NCBI GenBank assembly: GCA_030686995.1
Contig: CM060692.1
Span: forward strand, 120,502,796 to 120,566,795
Reading direction: 5' to 3'
Length of the DNA: 64,000 bases
Source of the DNA: Artemisia argyi
Lineage: Eukaryota > Streptophyta > Magnoliopsida > Asterales > Asteraceae
Shown: positions 1-11,648 of the stretch, piece by piece
How the letters are laid out: every line of letters starts with the position of its first letter
How positions within the stretch are numbered: position 1 is the stretch's first letter
Made by a program: the position numbers and the translations under genes
Notes under the pieces: generated by a model
What the model was told of the DNA's origin: nothing
The model's input: only the letters and a program-made list of their open reading frames with translations
Database searches by the model: none

Positions 1-1345
1 GGTTCGTCTTTTCATCATCATTGGGTTCATTAATCGTGATCCCTTTTCTCTTTCTTGAATCTGCTTCAAAGGTTTCAAGACTTTGTTGTATAGCAATCTC
101 TGTTTCAGGAAATGCTTCTTCAGGTACTCTTACTCTTCGTTCAAAGTCTTCCTCTTCTTCTTCAGATTCTGTGTCAAACTCAGAGTCGCTTTCAGAGGGT
201 GGCAGAGTAGGTTCATCTTGAAGAGCGCGCTTTGGAGTTACCTTCTTCTTTGGCTTAGTAGCAGGCTTAGGTTTGGGTGTAGGTTTAGGTTTGGTGGAAG
301 TTTTGGTTTTGGTTGAAGGTTTGGTTTTGGGAGTAGCCTTTGAATTTGTTTGCGGTGAGCCAGTGGTGCTTGTAGTACTCCCAGATTTCACACTTCCTTT
401 ACTATGAGTCTGTATGGTAGTTTCTTCCTATATCTCATTGTAAGCATCATCGTAGAATTTGTAGTTCAAACTTTTCTTGATATTATCATCAAGAAGATAT
501 TCGGGAAGCCTCATTCCTTTTTGCTTAGTAGAGGATGTGGTCATCTTGACAAAAGAAATGGTGAAGTCGTCCTCGAAGAGGTGCTTTGGCTCATTAGGAT
601 CGCCCATACGTTTGATGAATTCCGGTGTATCTTTGCAGAAATATTCAATGAGAAGTTTTGTAAATCTTATGAACGGGATCATAGTCTTTTCACGTCCGGT
701 TTGAATGTTGTAGACTATATTGTTCATTATTGGGACTGCAAAGTCAATGGGTGACATGCTCACCATTCCCCAAAATGCTTGTAAATGCTCAAGTCTGGGA
801 TGTTCGTGACCACTTTTTCTTCCTGATATAGATCTTACAACTAACAAATAGAATGTTCTCCAAGGCTGAGGTATATTCTTCGCATTGAATCTGGAATGCT
901 TAATCAGAGGTAAGTCGTCTTGAACATCGTATCCAAGTTCAATGAAGAAGTCTAGAAGATCCAGTTCAGGCAACATTGGAGCAAATTCATTGTCAGGTAG
1001 AGGTAGAAGGAAGACTGTACGAAGGACATCGTGATCTACAGTGTAAACTTGTCGATCCAGCGTAACAGTGAAAGACTCATCATCTAAGTTAACCTTTGCC
1101 GTAAGCCAGAATTGATGAAAGTAAAACAAAGGAACTGAAGTAGATTTGTCGAGCAGATGCTTGCATGGATGAGCAAGGAGAATATCTTTGACAATCTTGC
1201 ACGAGTTCTCAGGAATTCTCAATTTGTCAAAGTTGACTCGAGGATTGTTATTGCCAATGGTAACGCTGTAGTCAGCGGGAGTGATGTCATCCATGGTGAG
1301 TAGTGGAAGAGTTTGTTCGGGGACATTCTCATTGTGTTCAGCCAT
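1..1345 (-). pseudogene. extra ORF downstream of pol in element B (partial, one stop)
   Basis: Reading starts at ATG 1345, which lies six bases after a splice acceptor (TTTTTCAG, ending at 1352) and suits the gene better than the in-frame ATG at 1402. About 305 codons run to a TAG at 428-430. The same frame then stays open to the window edge through a Lys/Pro-rich stretch and a Glu/Asp/Ser-rich stretch, so TAG (CAG with one C-to-T change) looks like a secondary stop. The N-terminal domain has the motif FYFHQFWLTAKV and later IELGYD. It aligns by eye with the extra ORF of element F at 62,209, which has YIKQFWFTAKI and KELGYE at matching places. I know such proteins as a recurrent passenger of Asteraceae Copia elements; the function is unknown, and an envelope-like role is only positional speculation. 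Confidence 0.7.
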
Positions 1346-1350
1346 GTTAA

Positions 1351-2754
1351 TCTGAAAAACATTATCATAAACCAAACATCCAGATTTGTTACTCGTTAGC
1401 ACGATTACAAAGTTTGATTACAGATAAGCATTTAGAATTATTTAGGCATGAATGGTTCAATTTATTACATGTAAAGTGTTGAATGGAATATACTTAGATA
1501 ATTTTTGAATCATGAAGCACTTATACATTCACATATGCACAAAGATCATCTAAGATTCATAATAACATCACAAGTTACATCTAATAAAGATCATTATTTC
1601 AATATACATGTTTTCGAAATTATTACAACAATGTTCTCGAAATTATACATAAGTGCCAAGATTATCGCAAACTTTTAAGGAATTGCATGATCTCGAAAAG
1701 TTACACATGGCATGATTTCGAAAATCAGACATAAGAGAAGATTTTCGCAAACCTACATAGTGAAGATTTTCGAAAACATTTCCAGATGTGTTTTCGATAA
1801 ATAATTTATCGAGAACAAACCTTTTGAAATATTTTCGCAAATATTCATAATGTGAGATTGCGAAAAAGTTGTCTTTAGAGATGATTTCGAAAAAATGACC
1901 AGGGATGACAATTTTTTCGCAAACACATAAAACAAACATTTTCGAAAAAAATTACAAAGTGTATTTTTCGAGAAAAGTACAAAGCTTTGAAATCTTTTCG
2001 AAAACCCTTGATAGATGCGTTTTCGAAAAAATTATCACTAGTGCTGGCGTTTCTGAAAAGATGTTTTCGAAAAACTCTTATACAAGAATTCTCAAAATTA
2101 GGCCAACGTACGTTTCTGTGAGAATTATAGTTATCCAAATGATGAAACCTGTCGTAAATGATAATAAGCAACGATGAGAAACATAGTATTATCATGTATG
2201 CTATAATTTCGAGACAAGGCAAGAACACGATTTTGAAAAAACACAAGAACATGAATTCCGTTATCATAATTGAGTCTAGTGAATCATATATCAAGCATAG
2301 TAACAATTTAAGCACGAGTTACAAGCCATATAAACACCATACGAAAAATACCCAATATGAACAAAAACCCTACAAATCGAGAATCACACAAACATGGATA
2401 TAGACCAAATTAACATGCATAATGATGATCCTCACACATATAACAACAAATCCCACCAACAAAAACAATAAAACAAGCTACAAAATCAAAAAACCCAAAT
2501 CGGTATAAAACCCTCGATTTAGAAAATAACTCAAACATGATTGAAAGCATGATTAGATGATGTAGGTCAGTTAGAAACATGTTATATAACAAAACCCCTA
2601 TCAAAAATTAACCCCCTAAACACGTTATGTATAATCCCGAAATTATAGAAACCCTAGGTTTTCAAATCGAAATATCATGAAATCTAACCGTTAGTTTATC
2701 GATTAAACGAAAACCATAGTTTGAAATCGTCTAAAGAACACATAGAAACTTACG
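1351..2754 (-). other. probable 5'-UTR intron of the element B extra ORF
   Basis: On the minus strand a consensus donor, AATCC|GTAAGTTT, has its exon end at 2754. A consensus acceptor, GTTTTTCAG|ATTAAC, lies just before ATG 1345. The intron between them would be about 1.4 kb, AT-rich and free of coding signal, as in many plant leader introns. It contains the TTTTCGAAAA array. The bases upstream of the donor (2755-2930) read like a plant 5' UTR. The splice sites are seen directly; use of the intron is inferred. Confidence 0.5.
1606..2080. repeat. array of TTTTCGAAAA / TTTTCGCAAA palindromes
   Basis: About 475 bases contain more than a dozen short sites of the form TTTTCGAAA(A), ATTTCGAAAA or TTTTCGCAAA, spaced roughly 20-50 bases apart with unrelated AT-rich DNA between them. 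Most are near-perfect palindromes around a central TCGA. A second cluster of the same family precedes gag of the same element at 11,186-11,470. Stray open frames across the block are by-products of the repeats. Confidence 0.8.
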
Positions 2755-3115
2755 GATTGAAGATTGGTAGCACGGATTTCTCGTTTGAATTTGAGCCGTG
2801 GATTTGCAAAGGGTATTTGTTTGATATTTTGAGTATTTAGAAAAAAGAAACGGGTTTGTGTTTGTTTTGGTGTTTTGTTTTTGATACTTTGCCATTTTGA
2901 CACCTTTAGTCCCCTAACTACAAGTTTTGCAACAAAAGTCCTAAAGTTAGATACAAGTAAATGACCAATGGCAATATTCTAAAATATACTCCTTATGACA
3001 TCGTTTTGAGAAAAGAAAAATGATATGAGATATCCATAAAGTCCTGAAACAACGCATCTAAAGGAAATATGCAAGTATACCGTTTTGAAAAATATGAGAA
3101 AAAAATGTGAGCGTG

Positions 3116-3126
3116 TCTCCCCCTCA
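3116..3126 (-). other. purine tract after pol (PPT-like)
   Basis: The minus strand reads TTGAGGGGGAGA just after the end of the element B pol frame. It resembles a polypurine tract. Sireviruses are known for several such tracts between pol and the 3' LTR, so it may be an accessory tract; the real 3' LTR is outside the window. Confidence 0.4.
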
Positions 3127-3181
3127 ACACTTGTAAAATGGAGATAAATAACAAGGTGTTGATAGGAAGTGATATACTTGC

Positions 3182-3202
3182 GTGTGTGTGTGTGTGTGTG
3201 TG
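3182..3202. repeat. (GT)n microsatellite
   Basis: About ten uninterrupted GT units in the element B post-pol spacer. No gene is seen in 2,755-3,307 apart from this repeat, the purine tract and a phrase around 2,905-2,960 with short spaced AGTCC / AAGTCCT sites resembling plant LTR promoters. Confidence 0.95.
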
Positions 3203-3307
3203 TTTTAATGTAAGAAAAATAGAGAAAATCTTTTTGTGTTTTTGAGGTTTTTGAAAAATATAAGAAAAATTATTTTTACAAATATAGTTTGTTTGATGTT
3301 TGACATT

Positions 3308-4774
3308 TTACTTATATTTTAGAAACTTTTCCAGATCCTCTGGTGTCAAACATCGCATACCAATTTGGTGAACCAAGCTAGCAAACCTTGATGGAGCTAA
3401 GGATTTAGTAAGTAAGTCCACCAATTGGTACTCAGTGCCCACAAAATATAATTCAACTGTACCCTTTTCAACATGCTCCTTGATGAAATGATATCAGAGA
3501 TCAATGTGTTTGGATTTGCAGTGATGGACTGTGTTGCAGGAGATTGCAATGGCACTTTTGGAATCGCAGTAGATCGGAATCTTATTGAATAAGTAGCCAT
3601 AGTCTTTAAGTTGTGATCTCATCCAAATGACTTGAGCACAACAAGCAGACATAGCTACGTATTCAGATTCTATTGATGACAGTGAAGTGCAGTCATGCTT
3701 CTTTGATTGCCAAGACACAAGTTTATCTCCAAGAAACTTTAATCCACCTTATGTACTTTTTCGCGTGTCTAAGCATCCTGCATGGTCAGCGTCTGAAAAA
3801 TCTATTAGTTCAAAACCAGAATCTTTCGGATACCAGATCCCCAAATGGATGGTTCCTTTTATGTATCGAAGGATTCTTTTTGCCTCAGTGAGGTGTTTCT
3901 CAGTTGGTTTAGACTGATATCGCGAACACATATAGACAGCAAATACAATATCTGGTCTGCTAGATGTGAGATACATGAGGGACCCAATAATACTTTGGTA
4001 TTTGGTAGGGTCAACAGGAGTCCCATGTATATCAGCATCTAGTTTTGTGGAATTGTCCATAGGTTTATTCATTGTATCACAGCTTTGCATTCCATGTTTC
4101 TTTAAAATCTCAAGAGCATATTTGGACTGATTTAGAAAAATTCCACGGGGTGATTGATGAACTTGTAGTCCTAGAAAGAACGTAAGTTCACCCATCATGG
4201 ACATTTTGAAATTATTTATCATTAATTTTGCAAAATCCATTGAGTAATTTTTGTTGGTTGAAGCAAAAATAATGTCATCGACATAAATTTTAACGATTAA
4301 TAAGTCCATCTCGTATGTTTTTGTAAACAGAGTTGGATCCACCGAGCCTAGAGTAAAATCATTAGCCAACAGGAATTTAGAAAGCTTATCATACCACGCC
4401 CTTGGGGCTTGCTTGAGATCGTAGAGAGACTTCTTAAGCTTGTAGACATGATTGGGACGTTCTGGATCAACGAATCCTTCAGTTTGACAGACATAAACCA
4501 CTTCACGGAGTTGACCGTTCAAAAAAGCCGTTTTCACGTCCATTTGGTAAACAATCATATTCAGATGAGCAGCAAATGCTAAGAAGATCCGTACAGCTTC
4601 AAGTCTAGCAACTGGAGCAAATAATTCTTCAAAATCGATTCCTTCTTCTTGAGAGTATCCTTTTGCTACCAAGTGTGATTTGTTTCGTATGACAGTGCCT
4701 TCTGCATCCAGTTTGTTTTTCCAGATCCATTTTAATCCAATGACAATGATTCCTTCTGGTTTTTCAACCATTTC
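3308..4774 (-). pseudogene. element B pol: reverse transcriptase and RNase H
   Basis: Copia reverse transcriptase followed by RNase H. Visible motifs are [29 protein letters not shown], the catalytic box [31 protein letters not shown], then RNase H motifs [25 protein letters not shown] and DSKSAIAIS, and the tail DLLTKSLAPSRF. Three in-frame stops break it: TAG at 4775-4777 (in place of a conserved Trp at the upstream boundary), TAA at 3749-3751 between the first and second RNase H motifs, and TGA at 3494-3496 in place of Arg. The frame otherwise holds to TAA at 3308-3310. Dead as a single protein, but a typical Copia pol. Confidence 0.9.
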
Positions 4775-4777
4775 CTA

Positions 4778-6740
4778 GACTTCTAATCTTTGAAAGGATT
4801 TGAATTCTTCTTGCATAGACTCAATCCAGTTTTCATAAGTCATAGCTTCTTTGACATTTTTAGGGACGGTTTCACAAACTGTGAGTGCATAAATGCAAGT
4901 TTCACCGTCTATGTGAAGGCGTTGTCTTGTCATAATTGGTGCATCTGGATAGCCAATAATTTGAACTAAGGGGTGATCTCTAGTCCATTTGTGTGTCGAA
5001 GGATGAAGTTGATAAGTATCTCGCAGGTGAGCAGGACCCAAATTGCGTGTAGATGACTCAGTAATGTCGGGGACAGGTTGAGCATGTGCAAATGGGTTAA
5101 TGAATTGTTCTGGGTCATGCTCTGTGGTTTGTGGAAATGATAAAGGTATGGAGTCTCCAGCTGATTGTCGTGAGTTGGACCCGGTTTGTTCTGTTGTTGT
5201 AGGTGATATGATTGGAGGATCGTCTCTTCCAACAGTTGTTGTTGTTTGTTGAGGTGTATCAGGTACTTGATGTTGATCAAAATGTGCAGCAGAATTTGGT
5301 GTGGCCTTAGATGGACGGTTAACAAACGTATCATCAAATAATGGAGCAAACAAAGTTTCCACTTCTTTACGGGAAAGTGACAACGGTTCAGCCGAAAATT
5401 CCGGAAAGTTTAGACGGTTGAATGCGGGTCCTAAGCTGTTATGCTCAGAAGCCATTTGAGTGAGTTCATCGAAATTAGCATGAATTGTTTCTTGAATTTC
5501 CCTTGTACGACGATTCCATATCCGAAAGCCTTTTGAATTTTCACAGTATCCAACAAATATTCCAATGTCAGCCTTTGCTTTGAGTTTACCTAGATCATCA
5601 CGATCATTAACTGGATAACATAGAGCTCCAAATACATGTAAGTAACTGATGTTCGGTTTCCTTTTGTGAACAATCTGATATGGGGTTTTGTGATGGCGTT
5701 TTGTGATCATACAACAGTTTTGAGTGTAACATGCGGTTGAAACAGCTTCCGCCCATAAGTAATCTGGTAATTGAGCATTGATTAACATCGTTCGTGCAGC
5801 TTCCACTAATGTTCTGTTGCGTCTTTCGACTACTCCATTTTGTTCGGGTTTTCGTGGAATGGATGTTTCATGTTCAATTCCCACTTTCTCAAAATACTAC
5901 CTTAGAGTTTGATTCTTAAATTATGTGCCATTGTCAGTTCTAACAATTCTGACTGTGTTGCGTAGCTGAACTTGTATTTTGGTGAGAAAGGTGATGATCA
6001 TGTGAGGAGCTTGATCTTTACTTCGAAGAAAATAAACCCAAGTCCAACGGGAGTAATCATCAACAATTACTAAAATGTAGCGTTTACCATTGATCGTTTG
6101 AACACGCATCGGACCACACAAATCCATATGAAGCAGTTGTAAAATATGATTAGTATTGTGTTCAGGTTTTGAGGGAAAATGAGCACGGGTACTTTTTCCT
6201 TGTTCACAAGCTGGACATAGGTGATCTTTGGCATAACGGAATCTTGGAAAGCCTTCAACTAATTTGTGACGAGCGAGATCAGTCATTGTTTTGAAATTCA
6301 AGTGAGAAAGGTGTTTGTGCCATAACCATGATTTAGTCGTTTCAGCTTTGGATAGAAGACAGATAGGAGTTGAAGCGATCATGTAAGACATTGAGATTGT
6401 GTAAAGGTTAGTGCCACGTTTGCCGGACATCAGATCATTCCCTTGTAGATCACGAACAAAACAAGTTTTCTCTCGAAATGCTACTTCTAAATCTCCATCA
6501 TAGAACTGATCGACTGAAAAGAGGTTGTGACCCAAGCCTTCAACATAGTAGACTCTGCTAATTTCAATATTCCCATTCACATAGTCGCCGTAACCCATGA
6601 TTAAAGCGTATTGATCATTCCCGAATCTGACAGTTCCAATAAACTTTGAGACAAAGTTAGTTAACAGTTTGATATTGCCTGTCATATGTCGGGTACAACC
6701 GCTATCAACAATCCAGAGAACGATCTGAACCACCTGCATC
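4778..6740 (-). pseudogene. element B pol: protease and integrase
   Basis: The aspartic protease core WIVDSGCTRHMTG begins near 6710. The integrase zinc-binding part follows (WLWHKHLSHLNF..CPACEQGK), then the catalytic region LHMDLCGPM..VRTDNGT and the Glu motif EQNGVVERRNRT. Two stops, TAA 5921-5923 and TAG 5897-5899 (CAG with C-to-T), fall just after the second catalytic Asp and split the integrase core. The frame upstream of 6,705 belongs to the coiled-coil segment, so a one-base shift has occurred close to the protease. The C-terminal half carries a Pro/Thr/Ser-rich linker into reverse transcriptase, as in other Copia pol proteins. Confidence 0.88.
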
Positions 6741-8110
6741 ACAAATAGACGACAGAGATGGAACAGAAGTAAGGGTGGAACCCGAAGAAATGGTGGGTTC
6801 CTGTTGGTTAGAAACACAAGTATGCAACAGTTTAGGAATCCATTTAAAATTTGGTTTGTATTGTAACCAACGTTGCCAGTTCCAACTAGTTTTTGCTTTG
6901 TTTTTGGTAAATGCACTAGCTTTTGGCGTGTTCCTAGATTTGTTGATTTCTGCTCTTGGTTTGACTACAACATCATTTGAAACGGTAGTTGGCTTTTTTC
7001 CTAAGGTAGACTTAGAGGCATTAGTGGGCCTAGAAGGAAAGCGTGATCTACGTTTCTTGTGACGATGTAAGAGATTATTAGCTACACATTTAGTATGATC
7101 ACCAGATAACACACTTTGACGACAAAACACACAAGATGCATTAATATTTAAAGGTTCAACATTCGTTACATTAAGATTTTGATTACAATTTGCCAGATTA
7201 GAATCTAAATCAGATGCAACATGAGTTTTATTCAAGTTCCTAAGGTGAGCTTCTACTTCTTGCACTTCTAGTGTTCCTCTTCTATGTTGCCAGAGCCTAG
7301 TCTTTTTAGTCTTCTTAATGCTTTTTGGCTTTGGGCTGCTAACGCTCTTAGGGGAAACTAGTCCTGTAGAAGTGGAAGAACTAACATTAGAACTCTTAGC
7401 ATGATTACCCTTATCTGTTTTGTGTATTTGAAACATTCCTGGTGCTATCACTGTGGTGTCAACAAACTTTCCTTTTTGAAGTAGCTTAATTTTCTCTTTC
7501 AAATCAATGATGATGTGATTTTTGTCCTGAATATGAGACTCAAGTAAACCATTGCAATAACGAATGTCATCGCGGTTTTGTTGCCATTCGATGTTTTCAA
7601 TTTTTAACTCCGCAATTTCTTTTTCATATTGAAGACATTTATTTTGGAGAAAAACATTGTCTTTGCAAAGTTGACAGCTTTTTAAAACATTTTGACTTTG
7701 TAGTTGCAATTCTGTTTCAAGACTTTGAGCTTGACACCATTCAAGCCTTTGTTTGAGTTGACAAATTTCGTTTGAAAGTTTGTTTTTCACATCATCACTG
7801 TTTTGACGCAACGTTTCATATTTATGTTTCAATGTCTCAGTTTCCTTATTCAGCAAATCAATATCAGCACAGTAATTTTCAAACACCGCAGCATTACTGG
7901 AATAATAGAGATCATTCATAGTGAGAGAGTAAATATCAGTTGTGAGGATTTGTTCCAAGAGTCGATCAGAATCCGTTTTCAAAAATCGATTTTTGCGTTG
8001 TTGAACCAAAATTGCATTTTCATTTAGAGCGAAAATGTTTTGCATTTCTTTAACTTCTTTTTGGAGTTCCTGTTCACAACGAGTAGCACAATGACGCAAA
8101 TTTTGAACTA
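6705..8110 (-). pseudogene. element B gag-pol linker: second coiled-coil segment
   Basis: About 460 codons rich in Leu, Glu, Lys and Gln with clear heptad character in the first 220 residues (for example CQLKQRLEWCQAQSLETELQ), then a Ser/Lys-rich basic region and a Cys-containing stretch (CVFCRQSVLSGDHTKC). It lies between the gag zinc knuckle and the protease. Such a long coiled-coil gag extension is common in Asteraceae Copia elements and may help particle assembly (inference). A frameshift in an A-rich run near 8,110 separates it from the preceding segment, and another near 6,720 from the protease. Confidence 0.7.
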
Positions 8111-9700
8111 AAGGCAGAAATTGTTTTTGAAAATGTCTCGCTTTTCGCGCTCATAAGCTGATTGAAAAGTAGCAATTTTTATTTCCGAATGATGTTCAAT
8201 TACGTTTTCCAAGTTTTCGATGCCTTTCATGAATGTTTTAAAATAGTCTAAAACTCGAGAACGTGTTGGTAAAGGTGTCACAGTACCAGAAGATGGTAAT
8301 GGACCATTTACTTGTGCCACGGGTTTGACAGGAGCCCCATTGGAAGATGAAACATAAGACTCAGTAACATACCATGATTTCTCAGGTATTTCTCTTGATG
8401 TAACAAAAGATTTTGAAATGTGAGGAACTTTTGAGTAATCATATGGTTTGCAATATTCAACTTGACTCATTTTTTATCGACTCTTTTCTTCAAGTTTGTA
8501 TTCTTCCTCAGTATTATATACAATAACACGCACAACATTATTATCCATCAATTGGTCCATACTGTAAAGCTTAGGAATTGTTTTGAACGCAGTGTGAAGA
8601 AAAGTGGATCTGTAATCGCCAATGGCAAAACCTTTATCGAGTCTTGGTTTTAAAGTAAACTTTTAAATTGTCGTTACAGATTCTCCATGTTTATAAACTA
8701 TATTTTGAAATGCTTTTAGTTGACGTTCGAGAGTGATATTTTCTTCAATTAAAGAATTTTCTTTTTCTCGTTTTTGCACTTTATGTTCATAAAATTCCTG
8801 TTTGCAAGTTGACACCTCTGTTTGTGTTTTTGAAAGTTCCTTTTGAAGTTGTACGACTTGTTTTTGAAGATCATGTTTTTCATTTTCCAGTTTGGAAACC
8901 AATTTACCGTTTGACTCAATTATGTCATACATTTGCTTTTGAAGATTTTGTTCTTTGACATACGATTCCTGAAATGACTTTTCAAAGCACTTTTCACATT
9001 GAACTGCATTTTGAAAATGTGAAAGTTGTATTTTATAACATTCAATGTCCTTTTTCAAAACTGCATTAGTTTCTTTCAAAACTTTATTTTGCTCGTCCAT
9101 TATGTGAGTAGTAAGAAGTTGTTCTTGAAGTTGTTTGGCCATGACAATATAGTCAGGATCTAGATCAGAGGAACGTTCATGTTGTTCAACATGATCATGT
9201 TTGTCTTGCTCAATAGGATCATCAAATGAAACGACAGTGTCATCATCAACTATAACAACTGTGTCTAATTGTTCATCCTCTTGAGAAGATAAAAATGATT
9301 CAGATGGAACAACTTGCGCCGTATCTGATACAGAGGCAGAGGGTGATGCATTTAATTCTATGGAGCATGTGGTTAGGTCATGTACCTGAGACAAACCATC
9401 AGTGTTGAACACTGGGCCTGAATCATTCAACTGATGTTCCTGCATGTTGGCCATAAGCATCACAGCTGCATTGGCTTCAAGATCTTCCATATCATCATCG
9501 TTGTAAGCATTAGCGAAGAAACTGTTCTCTTGTTCATTGAAAGTTCTTTCTTTTTCATCTTTGAGAGCCATTAGTAATGCCTGCTTGTGAAACTGACTGC
9601 CGCGGGTTCTTGGTTTTGGACATGCTGTTGCAATATGACCTTTTTCGTTGCAGTTGTAGCACCATATCGCATTCCCAGATTCTGTATCGCCATTTCCACA
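8108..9700 (-). pseudogene. element B gag: zinc knuckle and first coiled-coil segment
   Basis: The segment begins with a CX2CX4HX4C nucleic-acid-binding knuckle, CYNCNEKGHIATAC, near 9,650. An acidic linker and a long coiled coil follow, rich in Gln, Lys and Glu with several Cys. The knuckle is in a different frame from the gag core upstream, so one base was gained or lost near 9,690. Within this frame, TAA stops occur at 8663-8665 and just before the Met at 8470; the frame stays otherwise open between them. It is the carboxy-terminal half of gag, decayed. Confidence 0.8.
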
Positions 9701-11133
9701 TTGTCATTTCTTCTCTGAGGAGCACCTGAATTGTTTTTGAATCCCCCATTGTTGTTGAATCTTTGTCCATACCCAGAACATCCAGTGTTATGGTTCTGAA
9801 TCTCAACCCGACAATCTTGAATGACAGCTTGATTCCTTGTATTTGATGAAGAACGAAGACGGTTGTTGGTCTTGTTTGAGAATTTGCTGAAAGCACGAGC
9901 GATAAGAGCAAGTCCTTGGTTCAACGTATTGACGTCTTCATCATCATCATCTATCTGATTTGTGTAGTACATGCTGTCATGGTTGTCATATGGAGCAAGT
10001 TGAGGAGAAGCCTGTTGCGAGGATGATTCATATGGGACCATTTTGTGTGAGGTTGCAGGTTGCGGGTGACTGAAGTAATTCTGGTCCTGAACATAAGCAT
10101 GATTAGACATCGGATGATGTGCAGCATGAGATTGAGCAACGAGTGCTAGGGGATTAGAGGTAGTTGGTGGTGTATATCCTCCTCGTGCGGCTCTATCTTT
10201 TTCTACTTCAGATTCATAGTGCTTGAGATAGTCATACAACAAACCATATGGATCTTCATGAAGATTCTTAGCTTGTCTCACAAATGTCACATACTTTTGC
10301 CACTTGGAACCCAGACTGCTAACAAACTTTGTATTGACAGCGATCCTTGGAAGGTGTACTGCATGTCTCTCTAAGTCGTTGACGACATTGGTGAAACGAT
10401 GATAGTAAGATTCAAGTGATTCCCTTGGTTCGATCATGAAATTAGTGTATTCCAAGTAAAGTTTAGATTCCATGGCTTCTTTGTTCAGTTGTGTGCCTTC
10501 CATAAGTAGATGGACGTGTTCCCACATAGCTTTTGCAGTTGTCTGAGCATCAACACTTCTGAATATGATATTTGGTATTCCCTGAAATATGTAAGACATA
10601 GCATACTCATCTGCTTCACGATGAAGGTGTTGTTCAGTAGTGAGTGCAGACTCAGGAACTTGCACAGTAGTTGGAGCTACTGGAGGATCAGCAGATGGGT
10701 CACCTCCAACGTAGTTAACAGGCCACTGAAATGGTCCTTCAAGGATAACTTGTTTCATGTACTTACCATTGGGTTTCTTGAGTTCTATAAACCTTAAGAA
10801 TCGACTTGCCCACTGAATATAATTACCCAATGTAAGCATTGGTGGAGTGTCAATAGATCCTGCTTCATGTCTGGATTGTTGAGTTGAAATGACATCACAC
10901 ATCCTGTCAAACCAGTGGGTCTGTTTTGATGGGACTTGGCCTTGTTGTTGTGACATTGGATAGGATTGTTGTATTGGAACCATCTGATGTTGTTGCATGA
11001 GAAGATGTTGTTTTGAGTAAACCGGTTGTTGATAATATTGTGGTGATTGTTGATACTGTTGCTGTTGCTGATGATACTGCTGATTCTGATGTTGCTGAGG
11101 ATGGTTAAAGTTGTAGTGCGGTGGTTGAGACAT
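9571..11133 (-). pseudogene. element B gag core
   Basis: A 520-codon frame from ATG 11133. The first 70 residues are Gln/Tyr/Pro/His-rich with poly-Gln runs. A Copia gag core follows (NYIQWASRFLRFIELKK near residue 110, later AKAMWEHVHLLMEGT and YYHRFTNVVNDLERH), then an Asn/Ser/Gln-rich tail. The authentic tail should run into the zinc knuckle, but a one-base shift near 9,690 sends this frame to an early end. The protein would form the particle shell and bind genomic RNA. The start is the first ATG after the repeat-rich leader. Identification is by domain style and position. Confidence 0.8.
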
Positions 11134-11185
11134 AATGAAACACTCGTGTGAAAAGATGGATCTTGTAGAAGGTATATAATTTAGC

Positions 11186-11470
11186 CAATTTTCGAAAACT
11201 TGTCCACTGTGATTGCGAAACTTTGTAACTTAGGTGATCTCGAAAAACTTTGCACACTTGTTGAAGTTTGCGAAACTTTGTGACTTAGGTGATTTCGAAA
11301 ACTTAAATGCGAAACTTAGTGGCAGCTTGATTTTCGAAATTATTGTGAGGTTGAGTATTTTCGCGAAATTTGAGAGTTTTTGCGAAAAGTGTGATTTTGA
11401 AAATTTGGAAAGTTTTGAAAACACAAACTCAGGTACAAAGTTTCGAAATTATCCAATTTCGAAACTTATC
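11186..11470. repeat. TTTCGAAA / TTGCGAAA array in the element B leader
   Basis: About a dozen sites such as TTTTCGAAAACTT, TTGCGAAACTTT, CTCGAAAAACTT, TTTCGCGAAATTT and TTTCGAAATTAT lie at roughly 15-40-base spacing just upstream of gag. The family is the same as at 1,606-2,080, with the added suffix CTTTG/ACTT in several units. A further unit lies at 20,467-20,480 in the part of the leader cut away by element C, so the original array may have extended past the insertion point. Confidence 0.75.
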
Positions 11471-11643
11471 CAAAAGTCGAAGTAATTTTCTTTCTTGTAC
11501 AAGAAAGGAAATACTGAGTCCACAAAACGTAAGTCGATGGAGAGCACTTTCAAGGGATTTTGAAACTAGGTATGTGAAAGATTGTGAAATTTTGGCAGAA
11601 TTTTGTTTTCTAAGAAAGTTAACCAAAGACTCGTTTTTATTTA

Positions 11644-11648
11644 AAGAT
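11644..11648. other. target site duplication of element C (left)
   Basis: AAGAT directly abuts the left LTR. The same five bases follow the right LTR at 20,385-20,389. Five bases is the usual duplication size for Copia integrase. Confidence 0.9.

Noticed and set aside
428..430. Stop-codon readthrough between the two parts of the extra ORF
   Set aside because: SIRE1-type suppression needs a specific context after the stop (CAR-YYA); here the following codons are GAA GAA, and in element F GAT GGT. A simple CAG-to-TAG mutation is likelier.
21..754. Plus-strand Ser-rich and Phe-rich open frames at the left edge
   Set aside because: They are the antisense of the extra ORF of element B, whose minus-strand frame has domain similarity to the ORF of element F.
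1606..2080. CRISPR-like array
   Set aside because: Units are 8-12-base palindromes with uneven spacing, in a plant retroelement; no repeat-spacer order and no cas genes.
1643..2403. Overlapping open frames on both strands around 1.6-2.4 kb
   Set aside because: They come from the TTTTCGAAAA array and AT-rich intron; the translations are repeats of FEN/FSK-like text with no domain.
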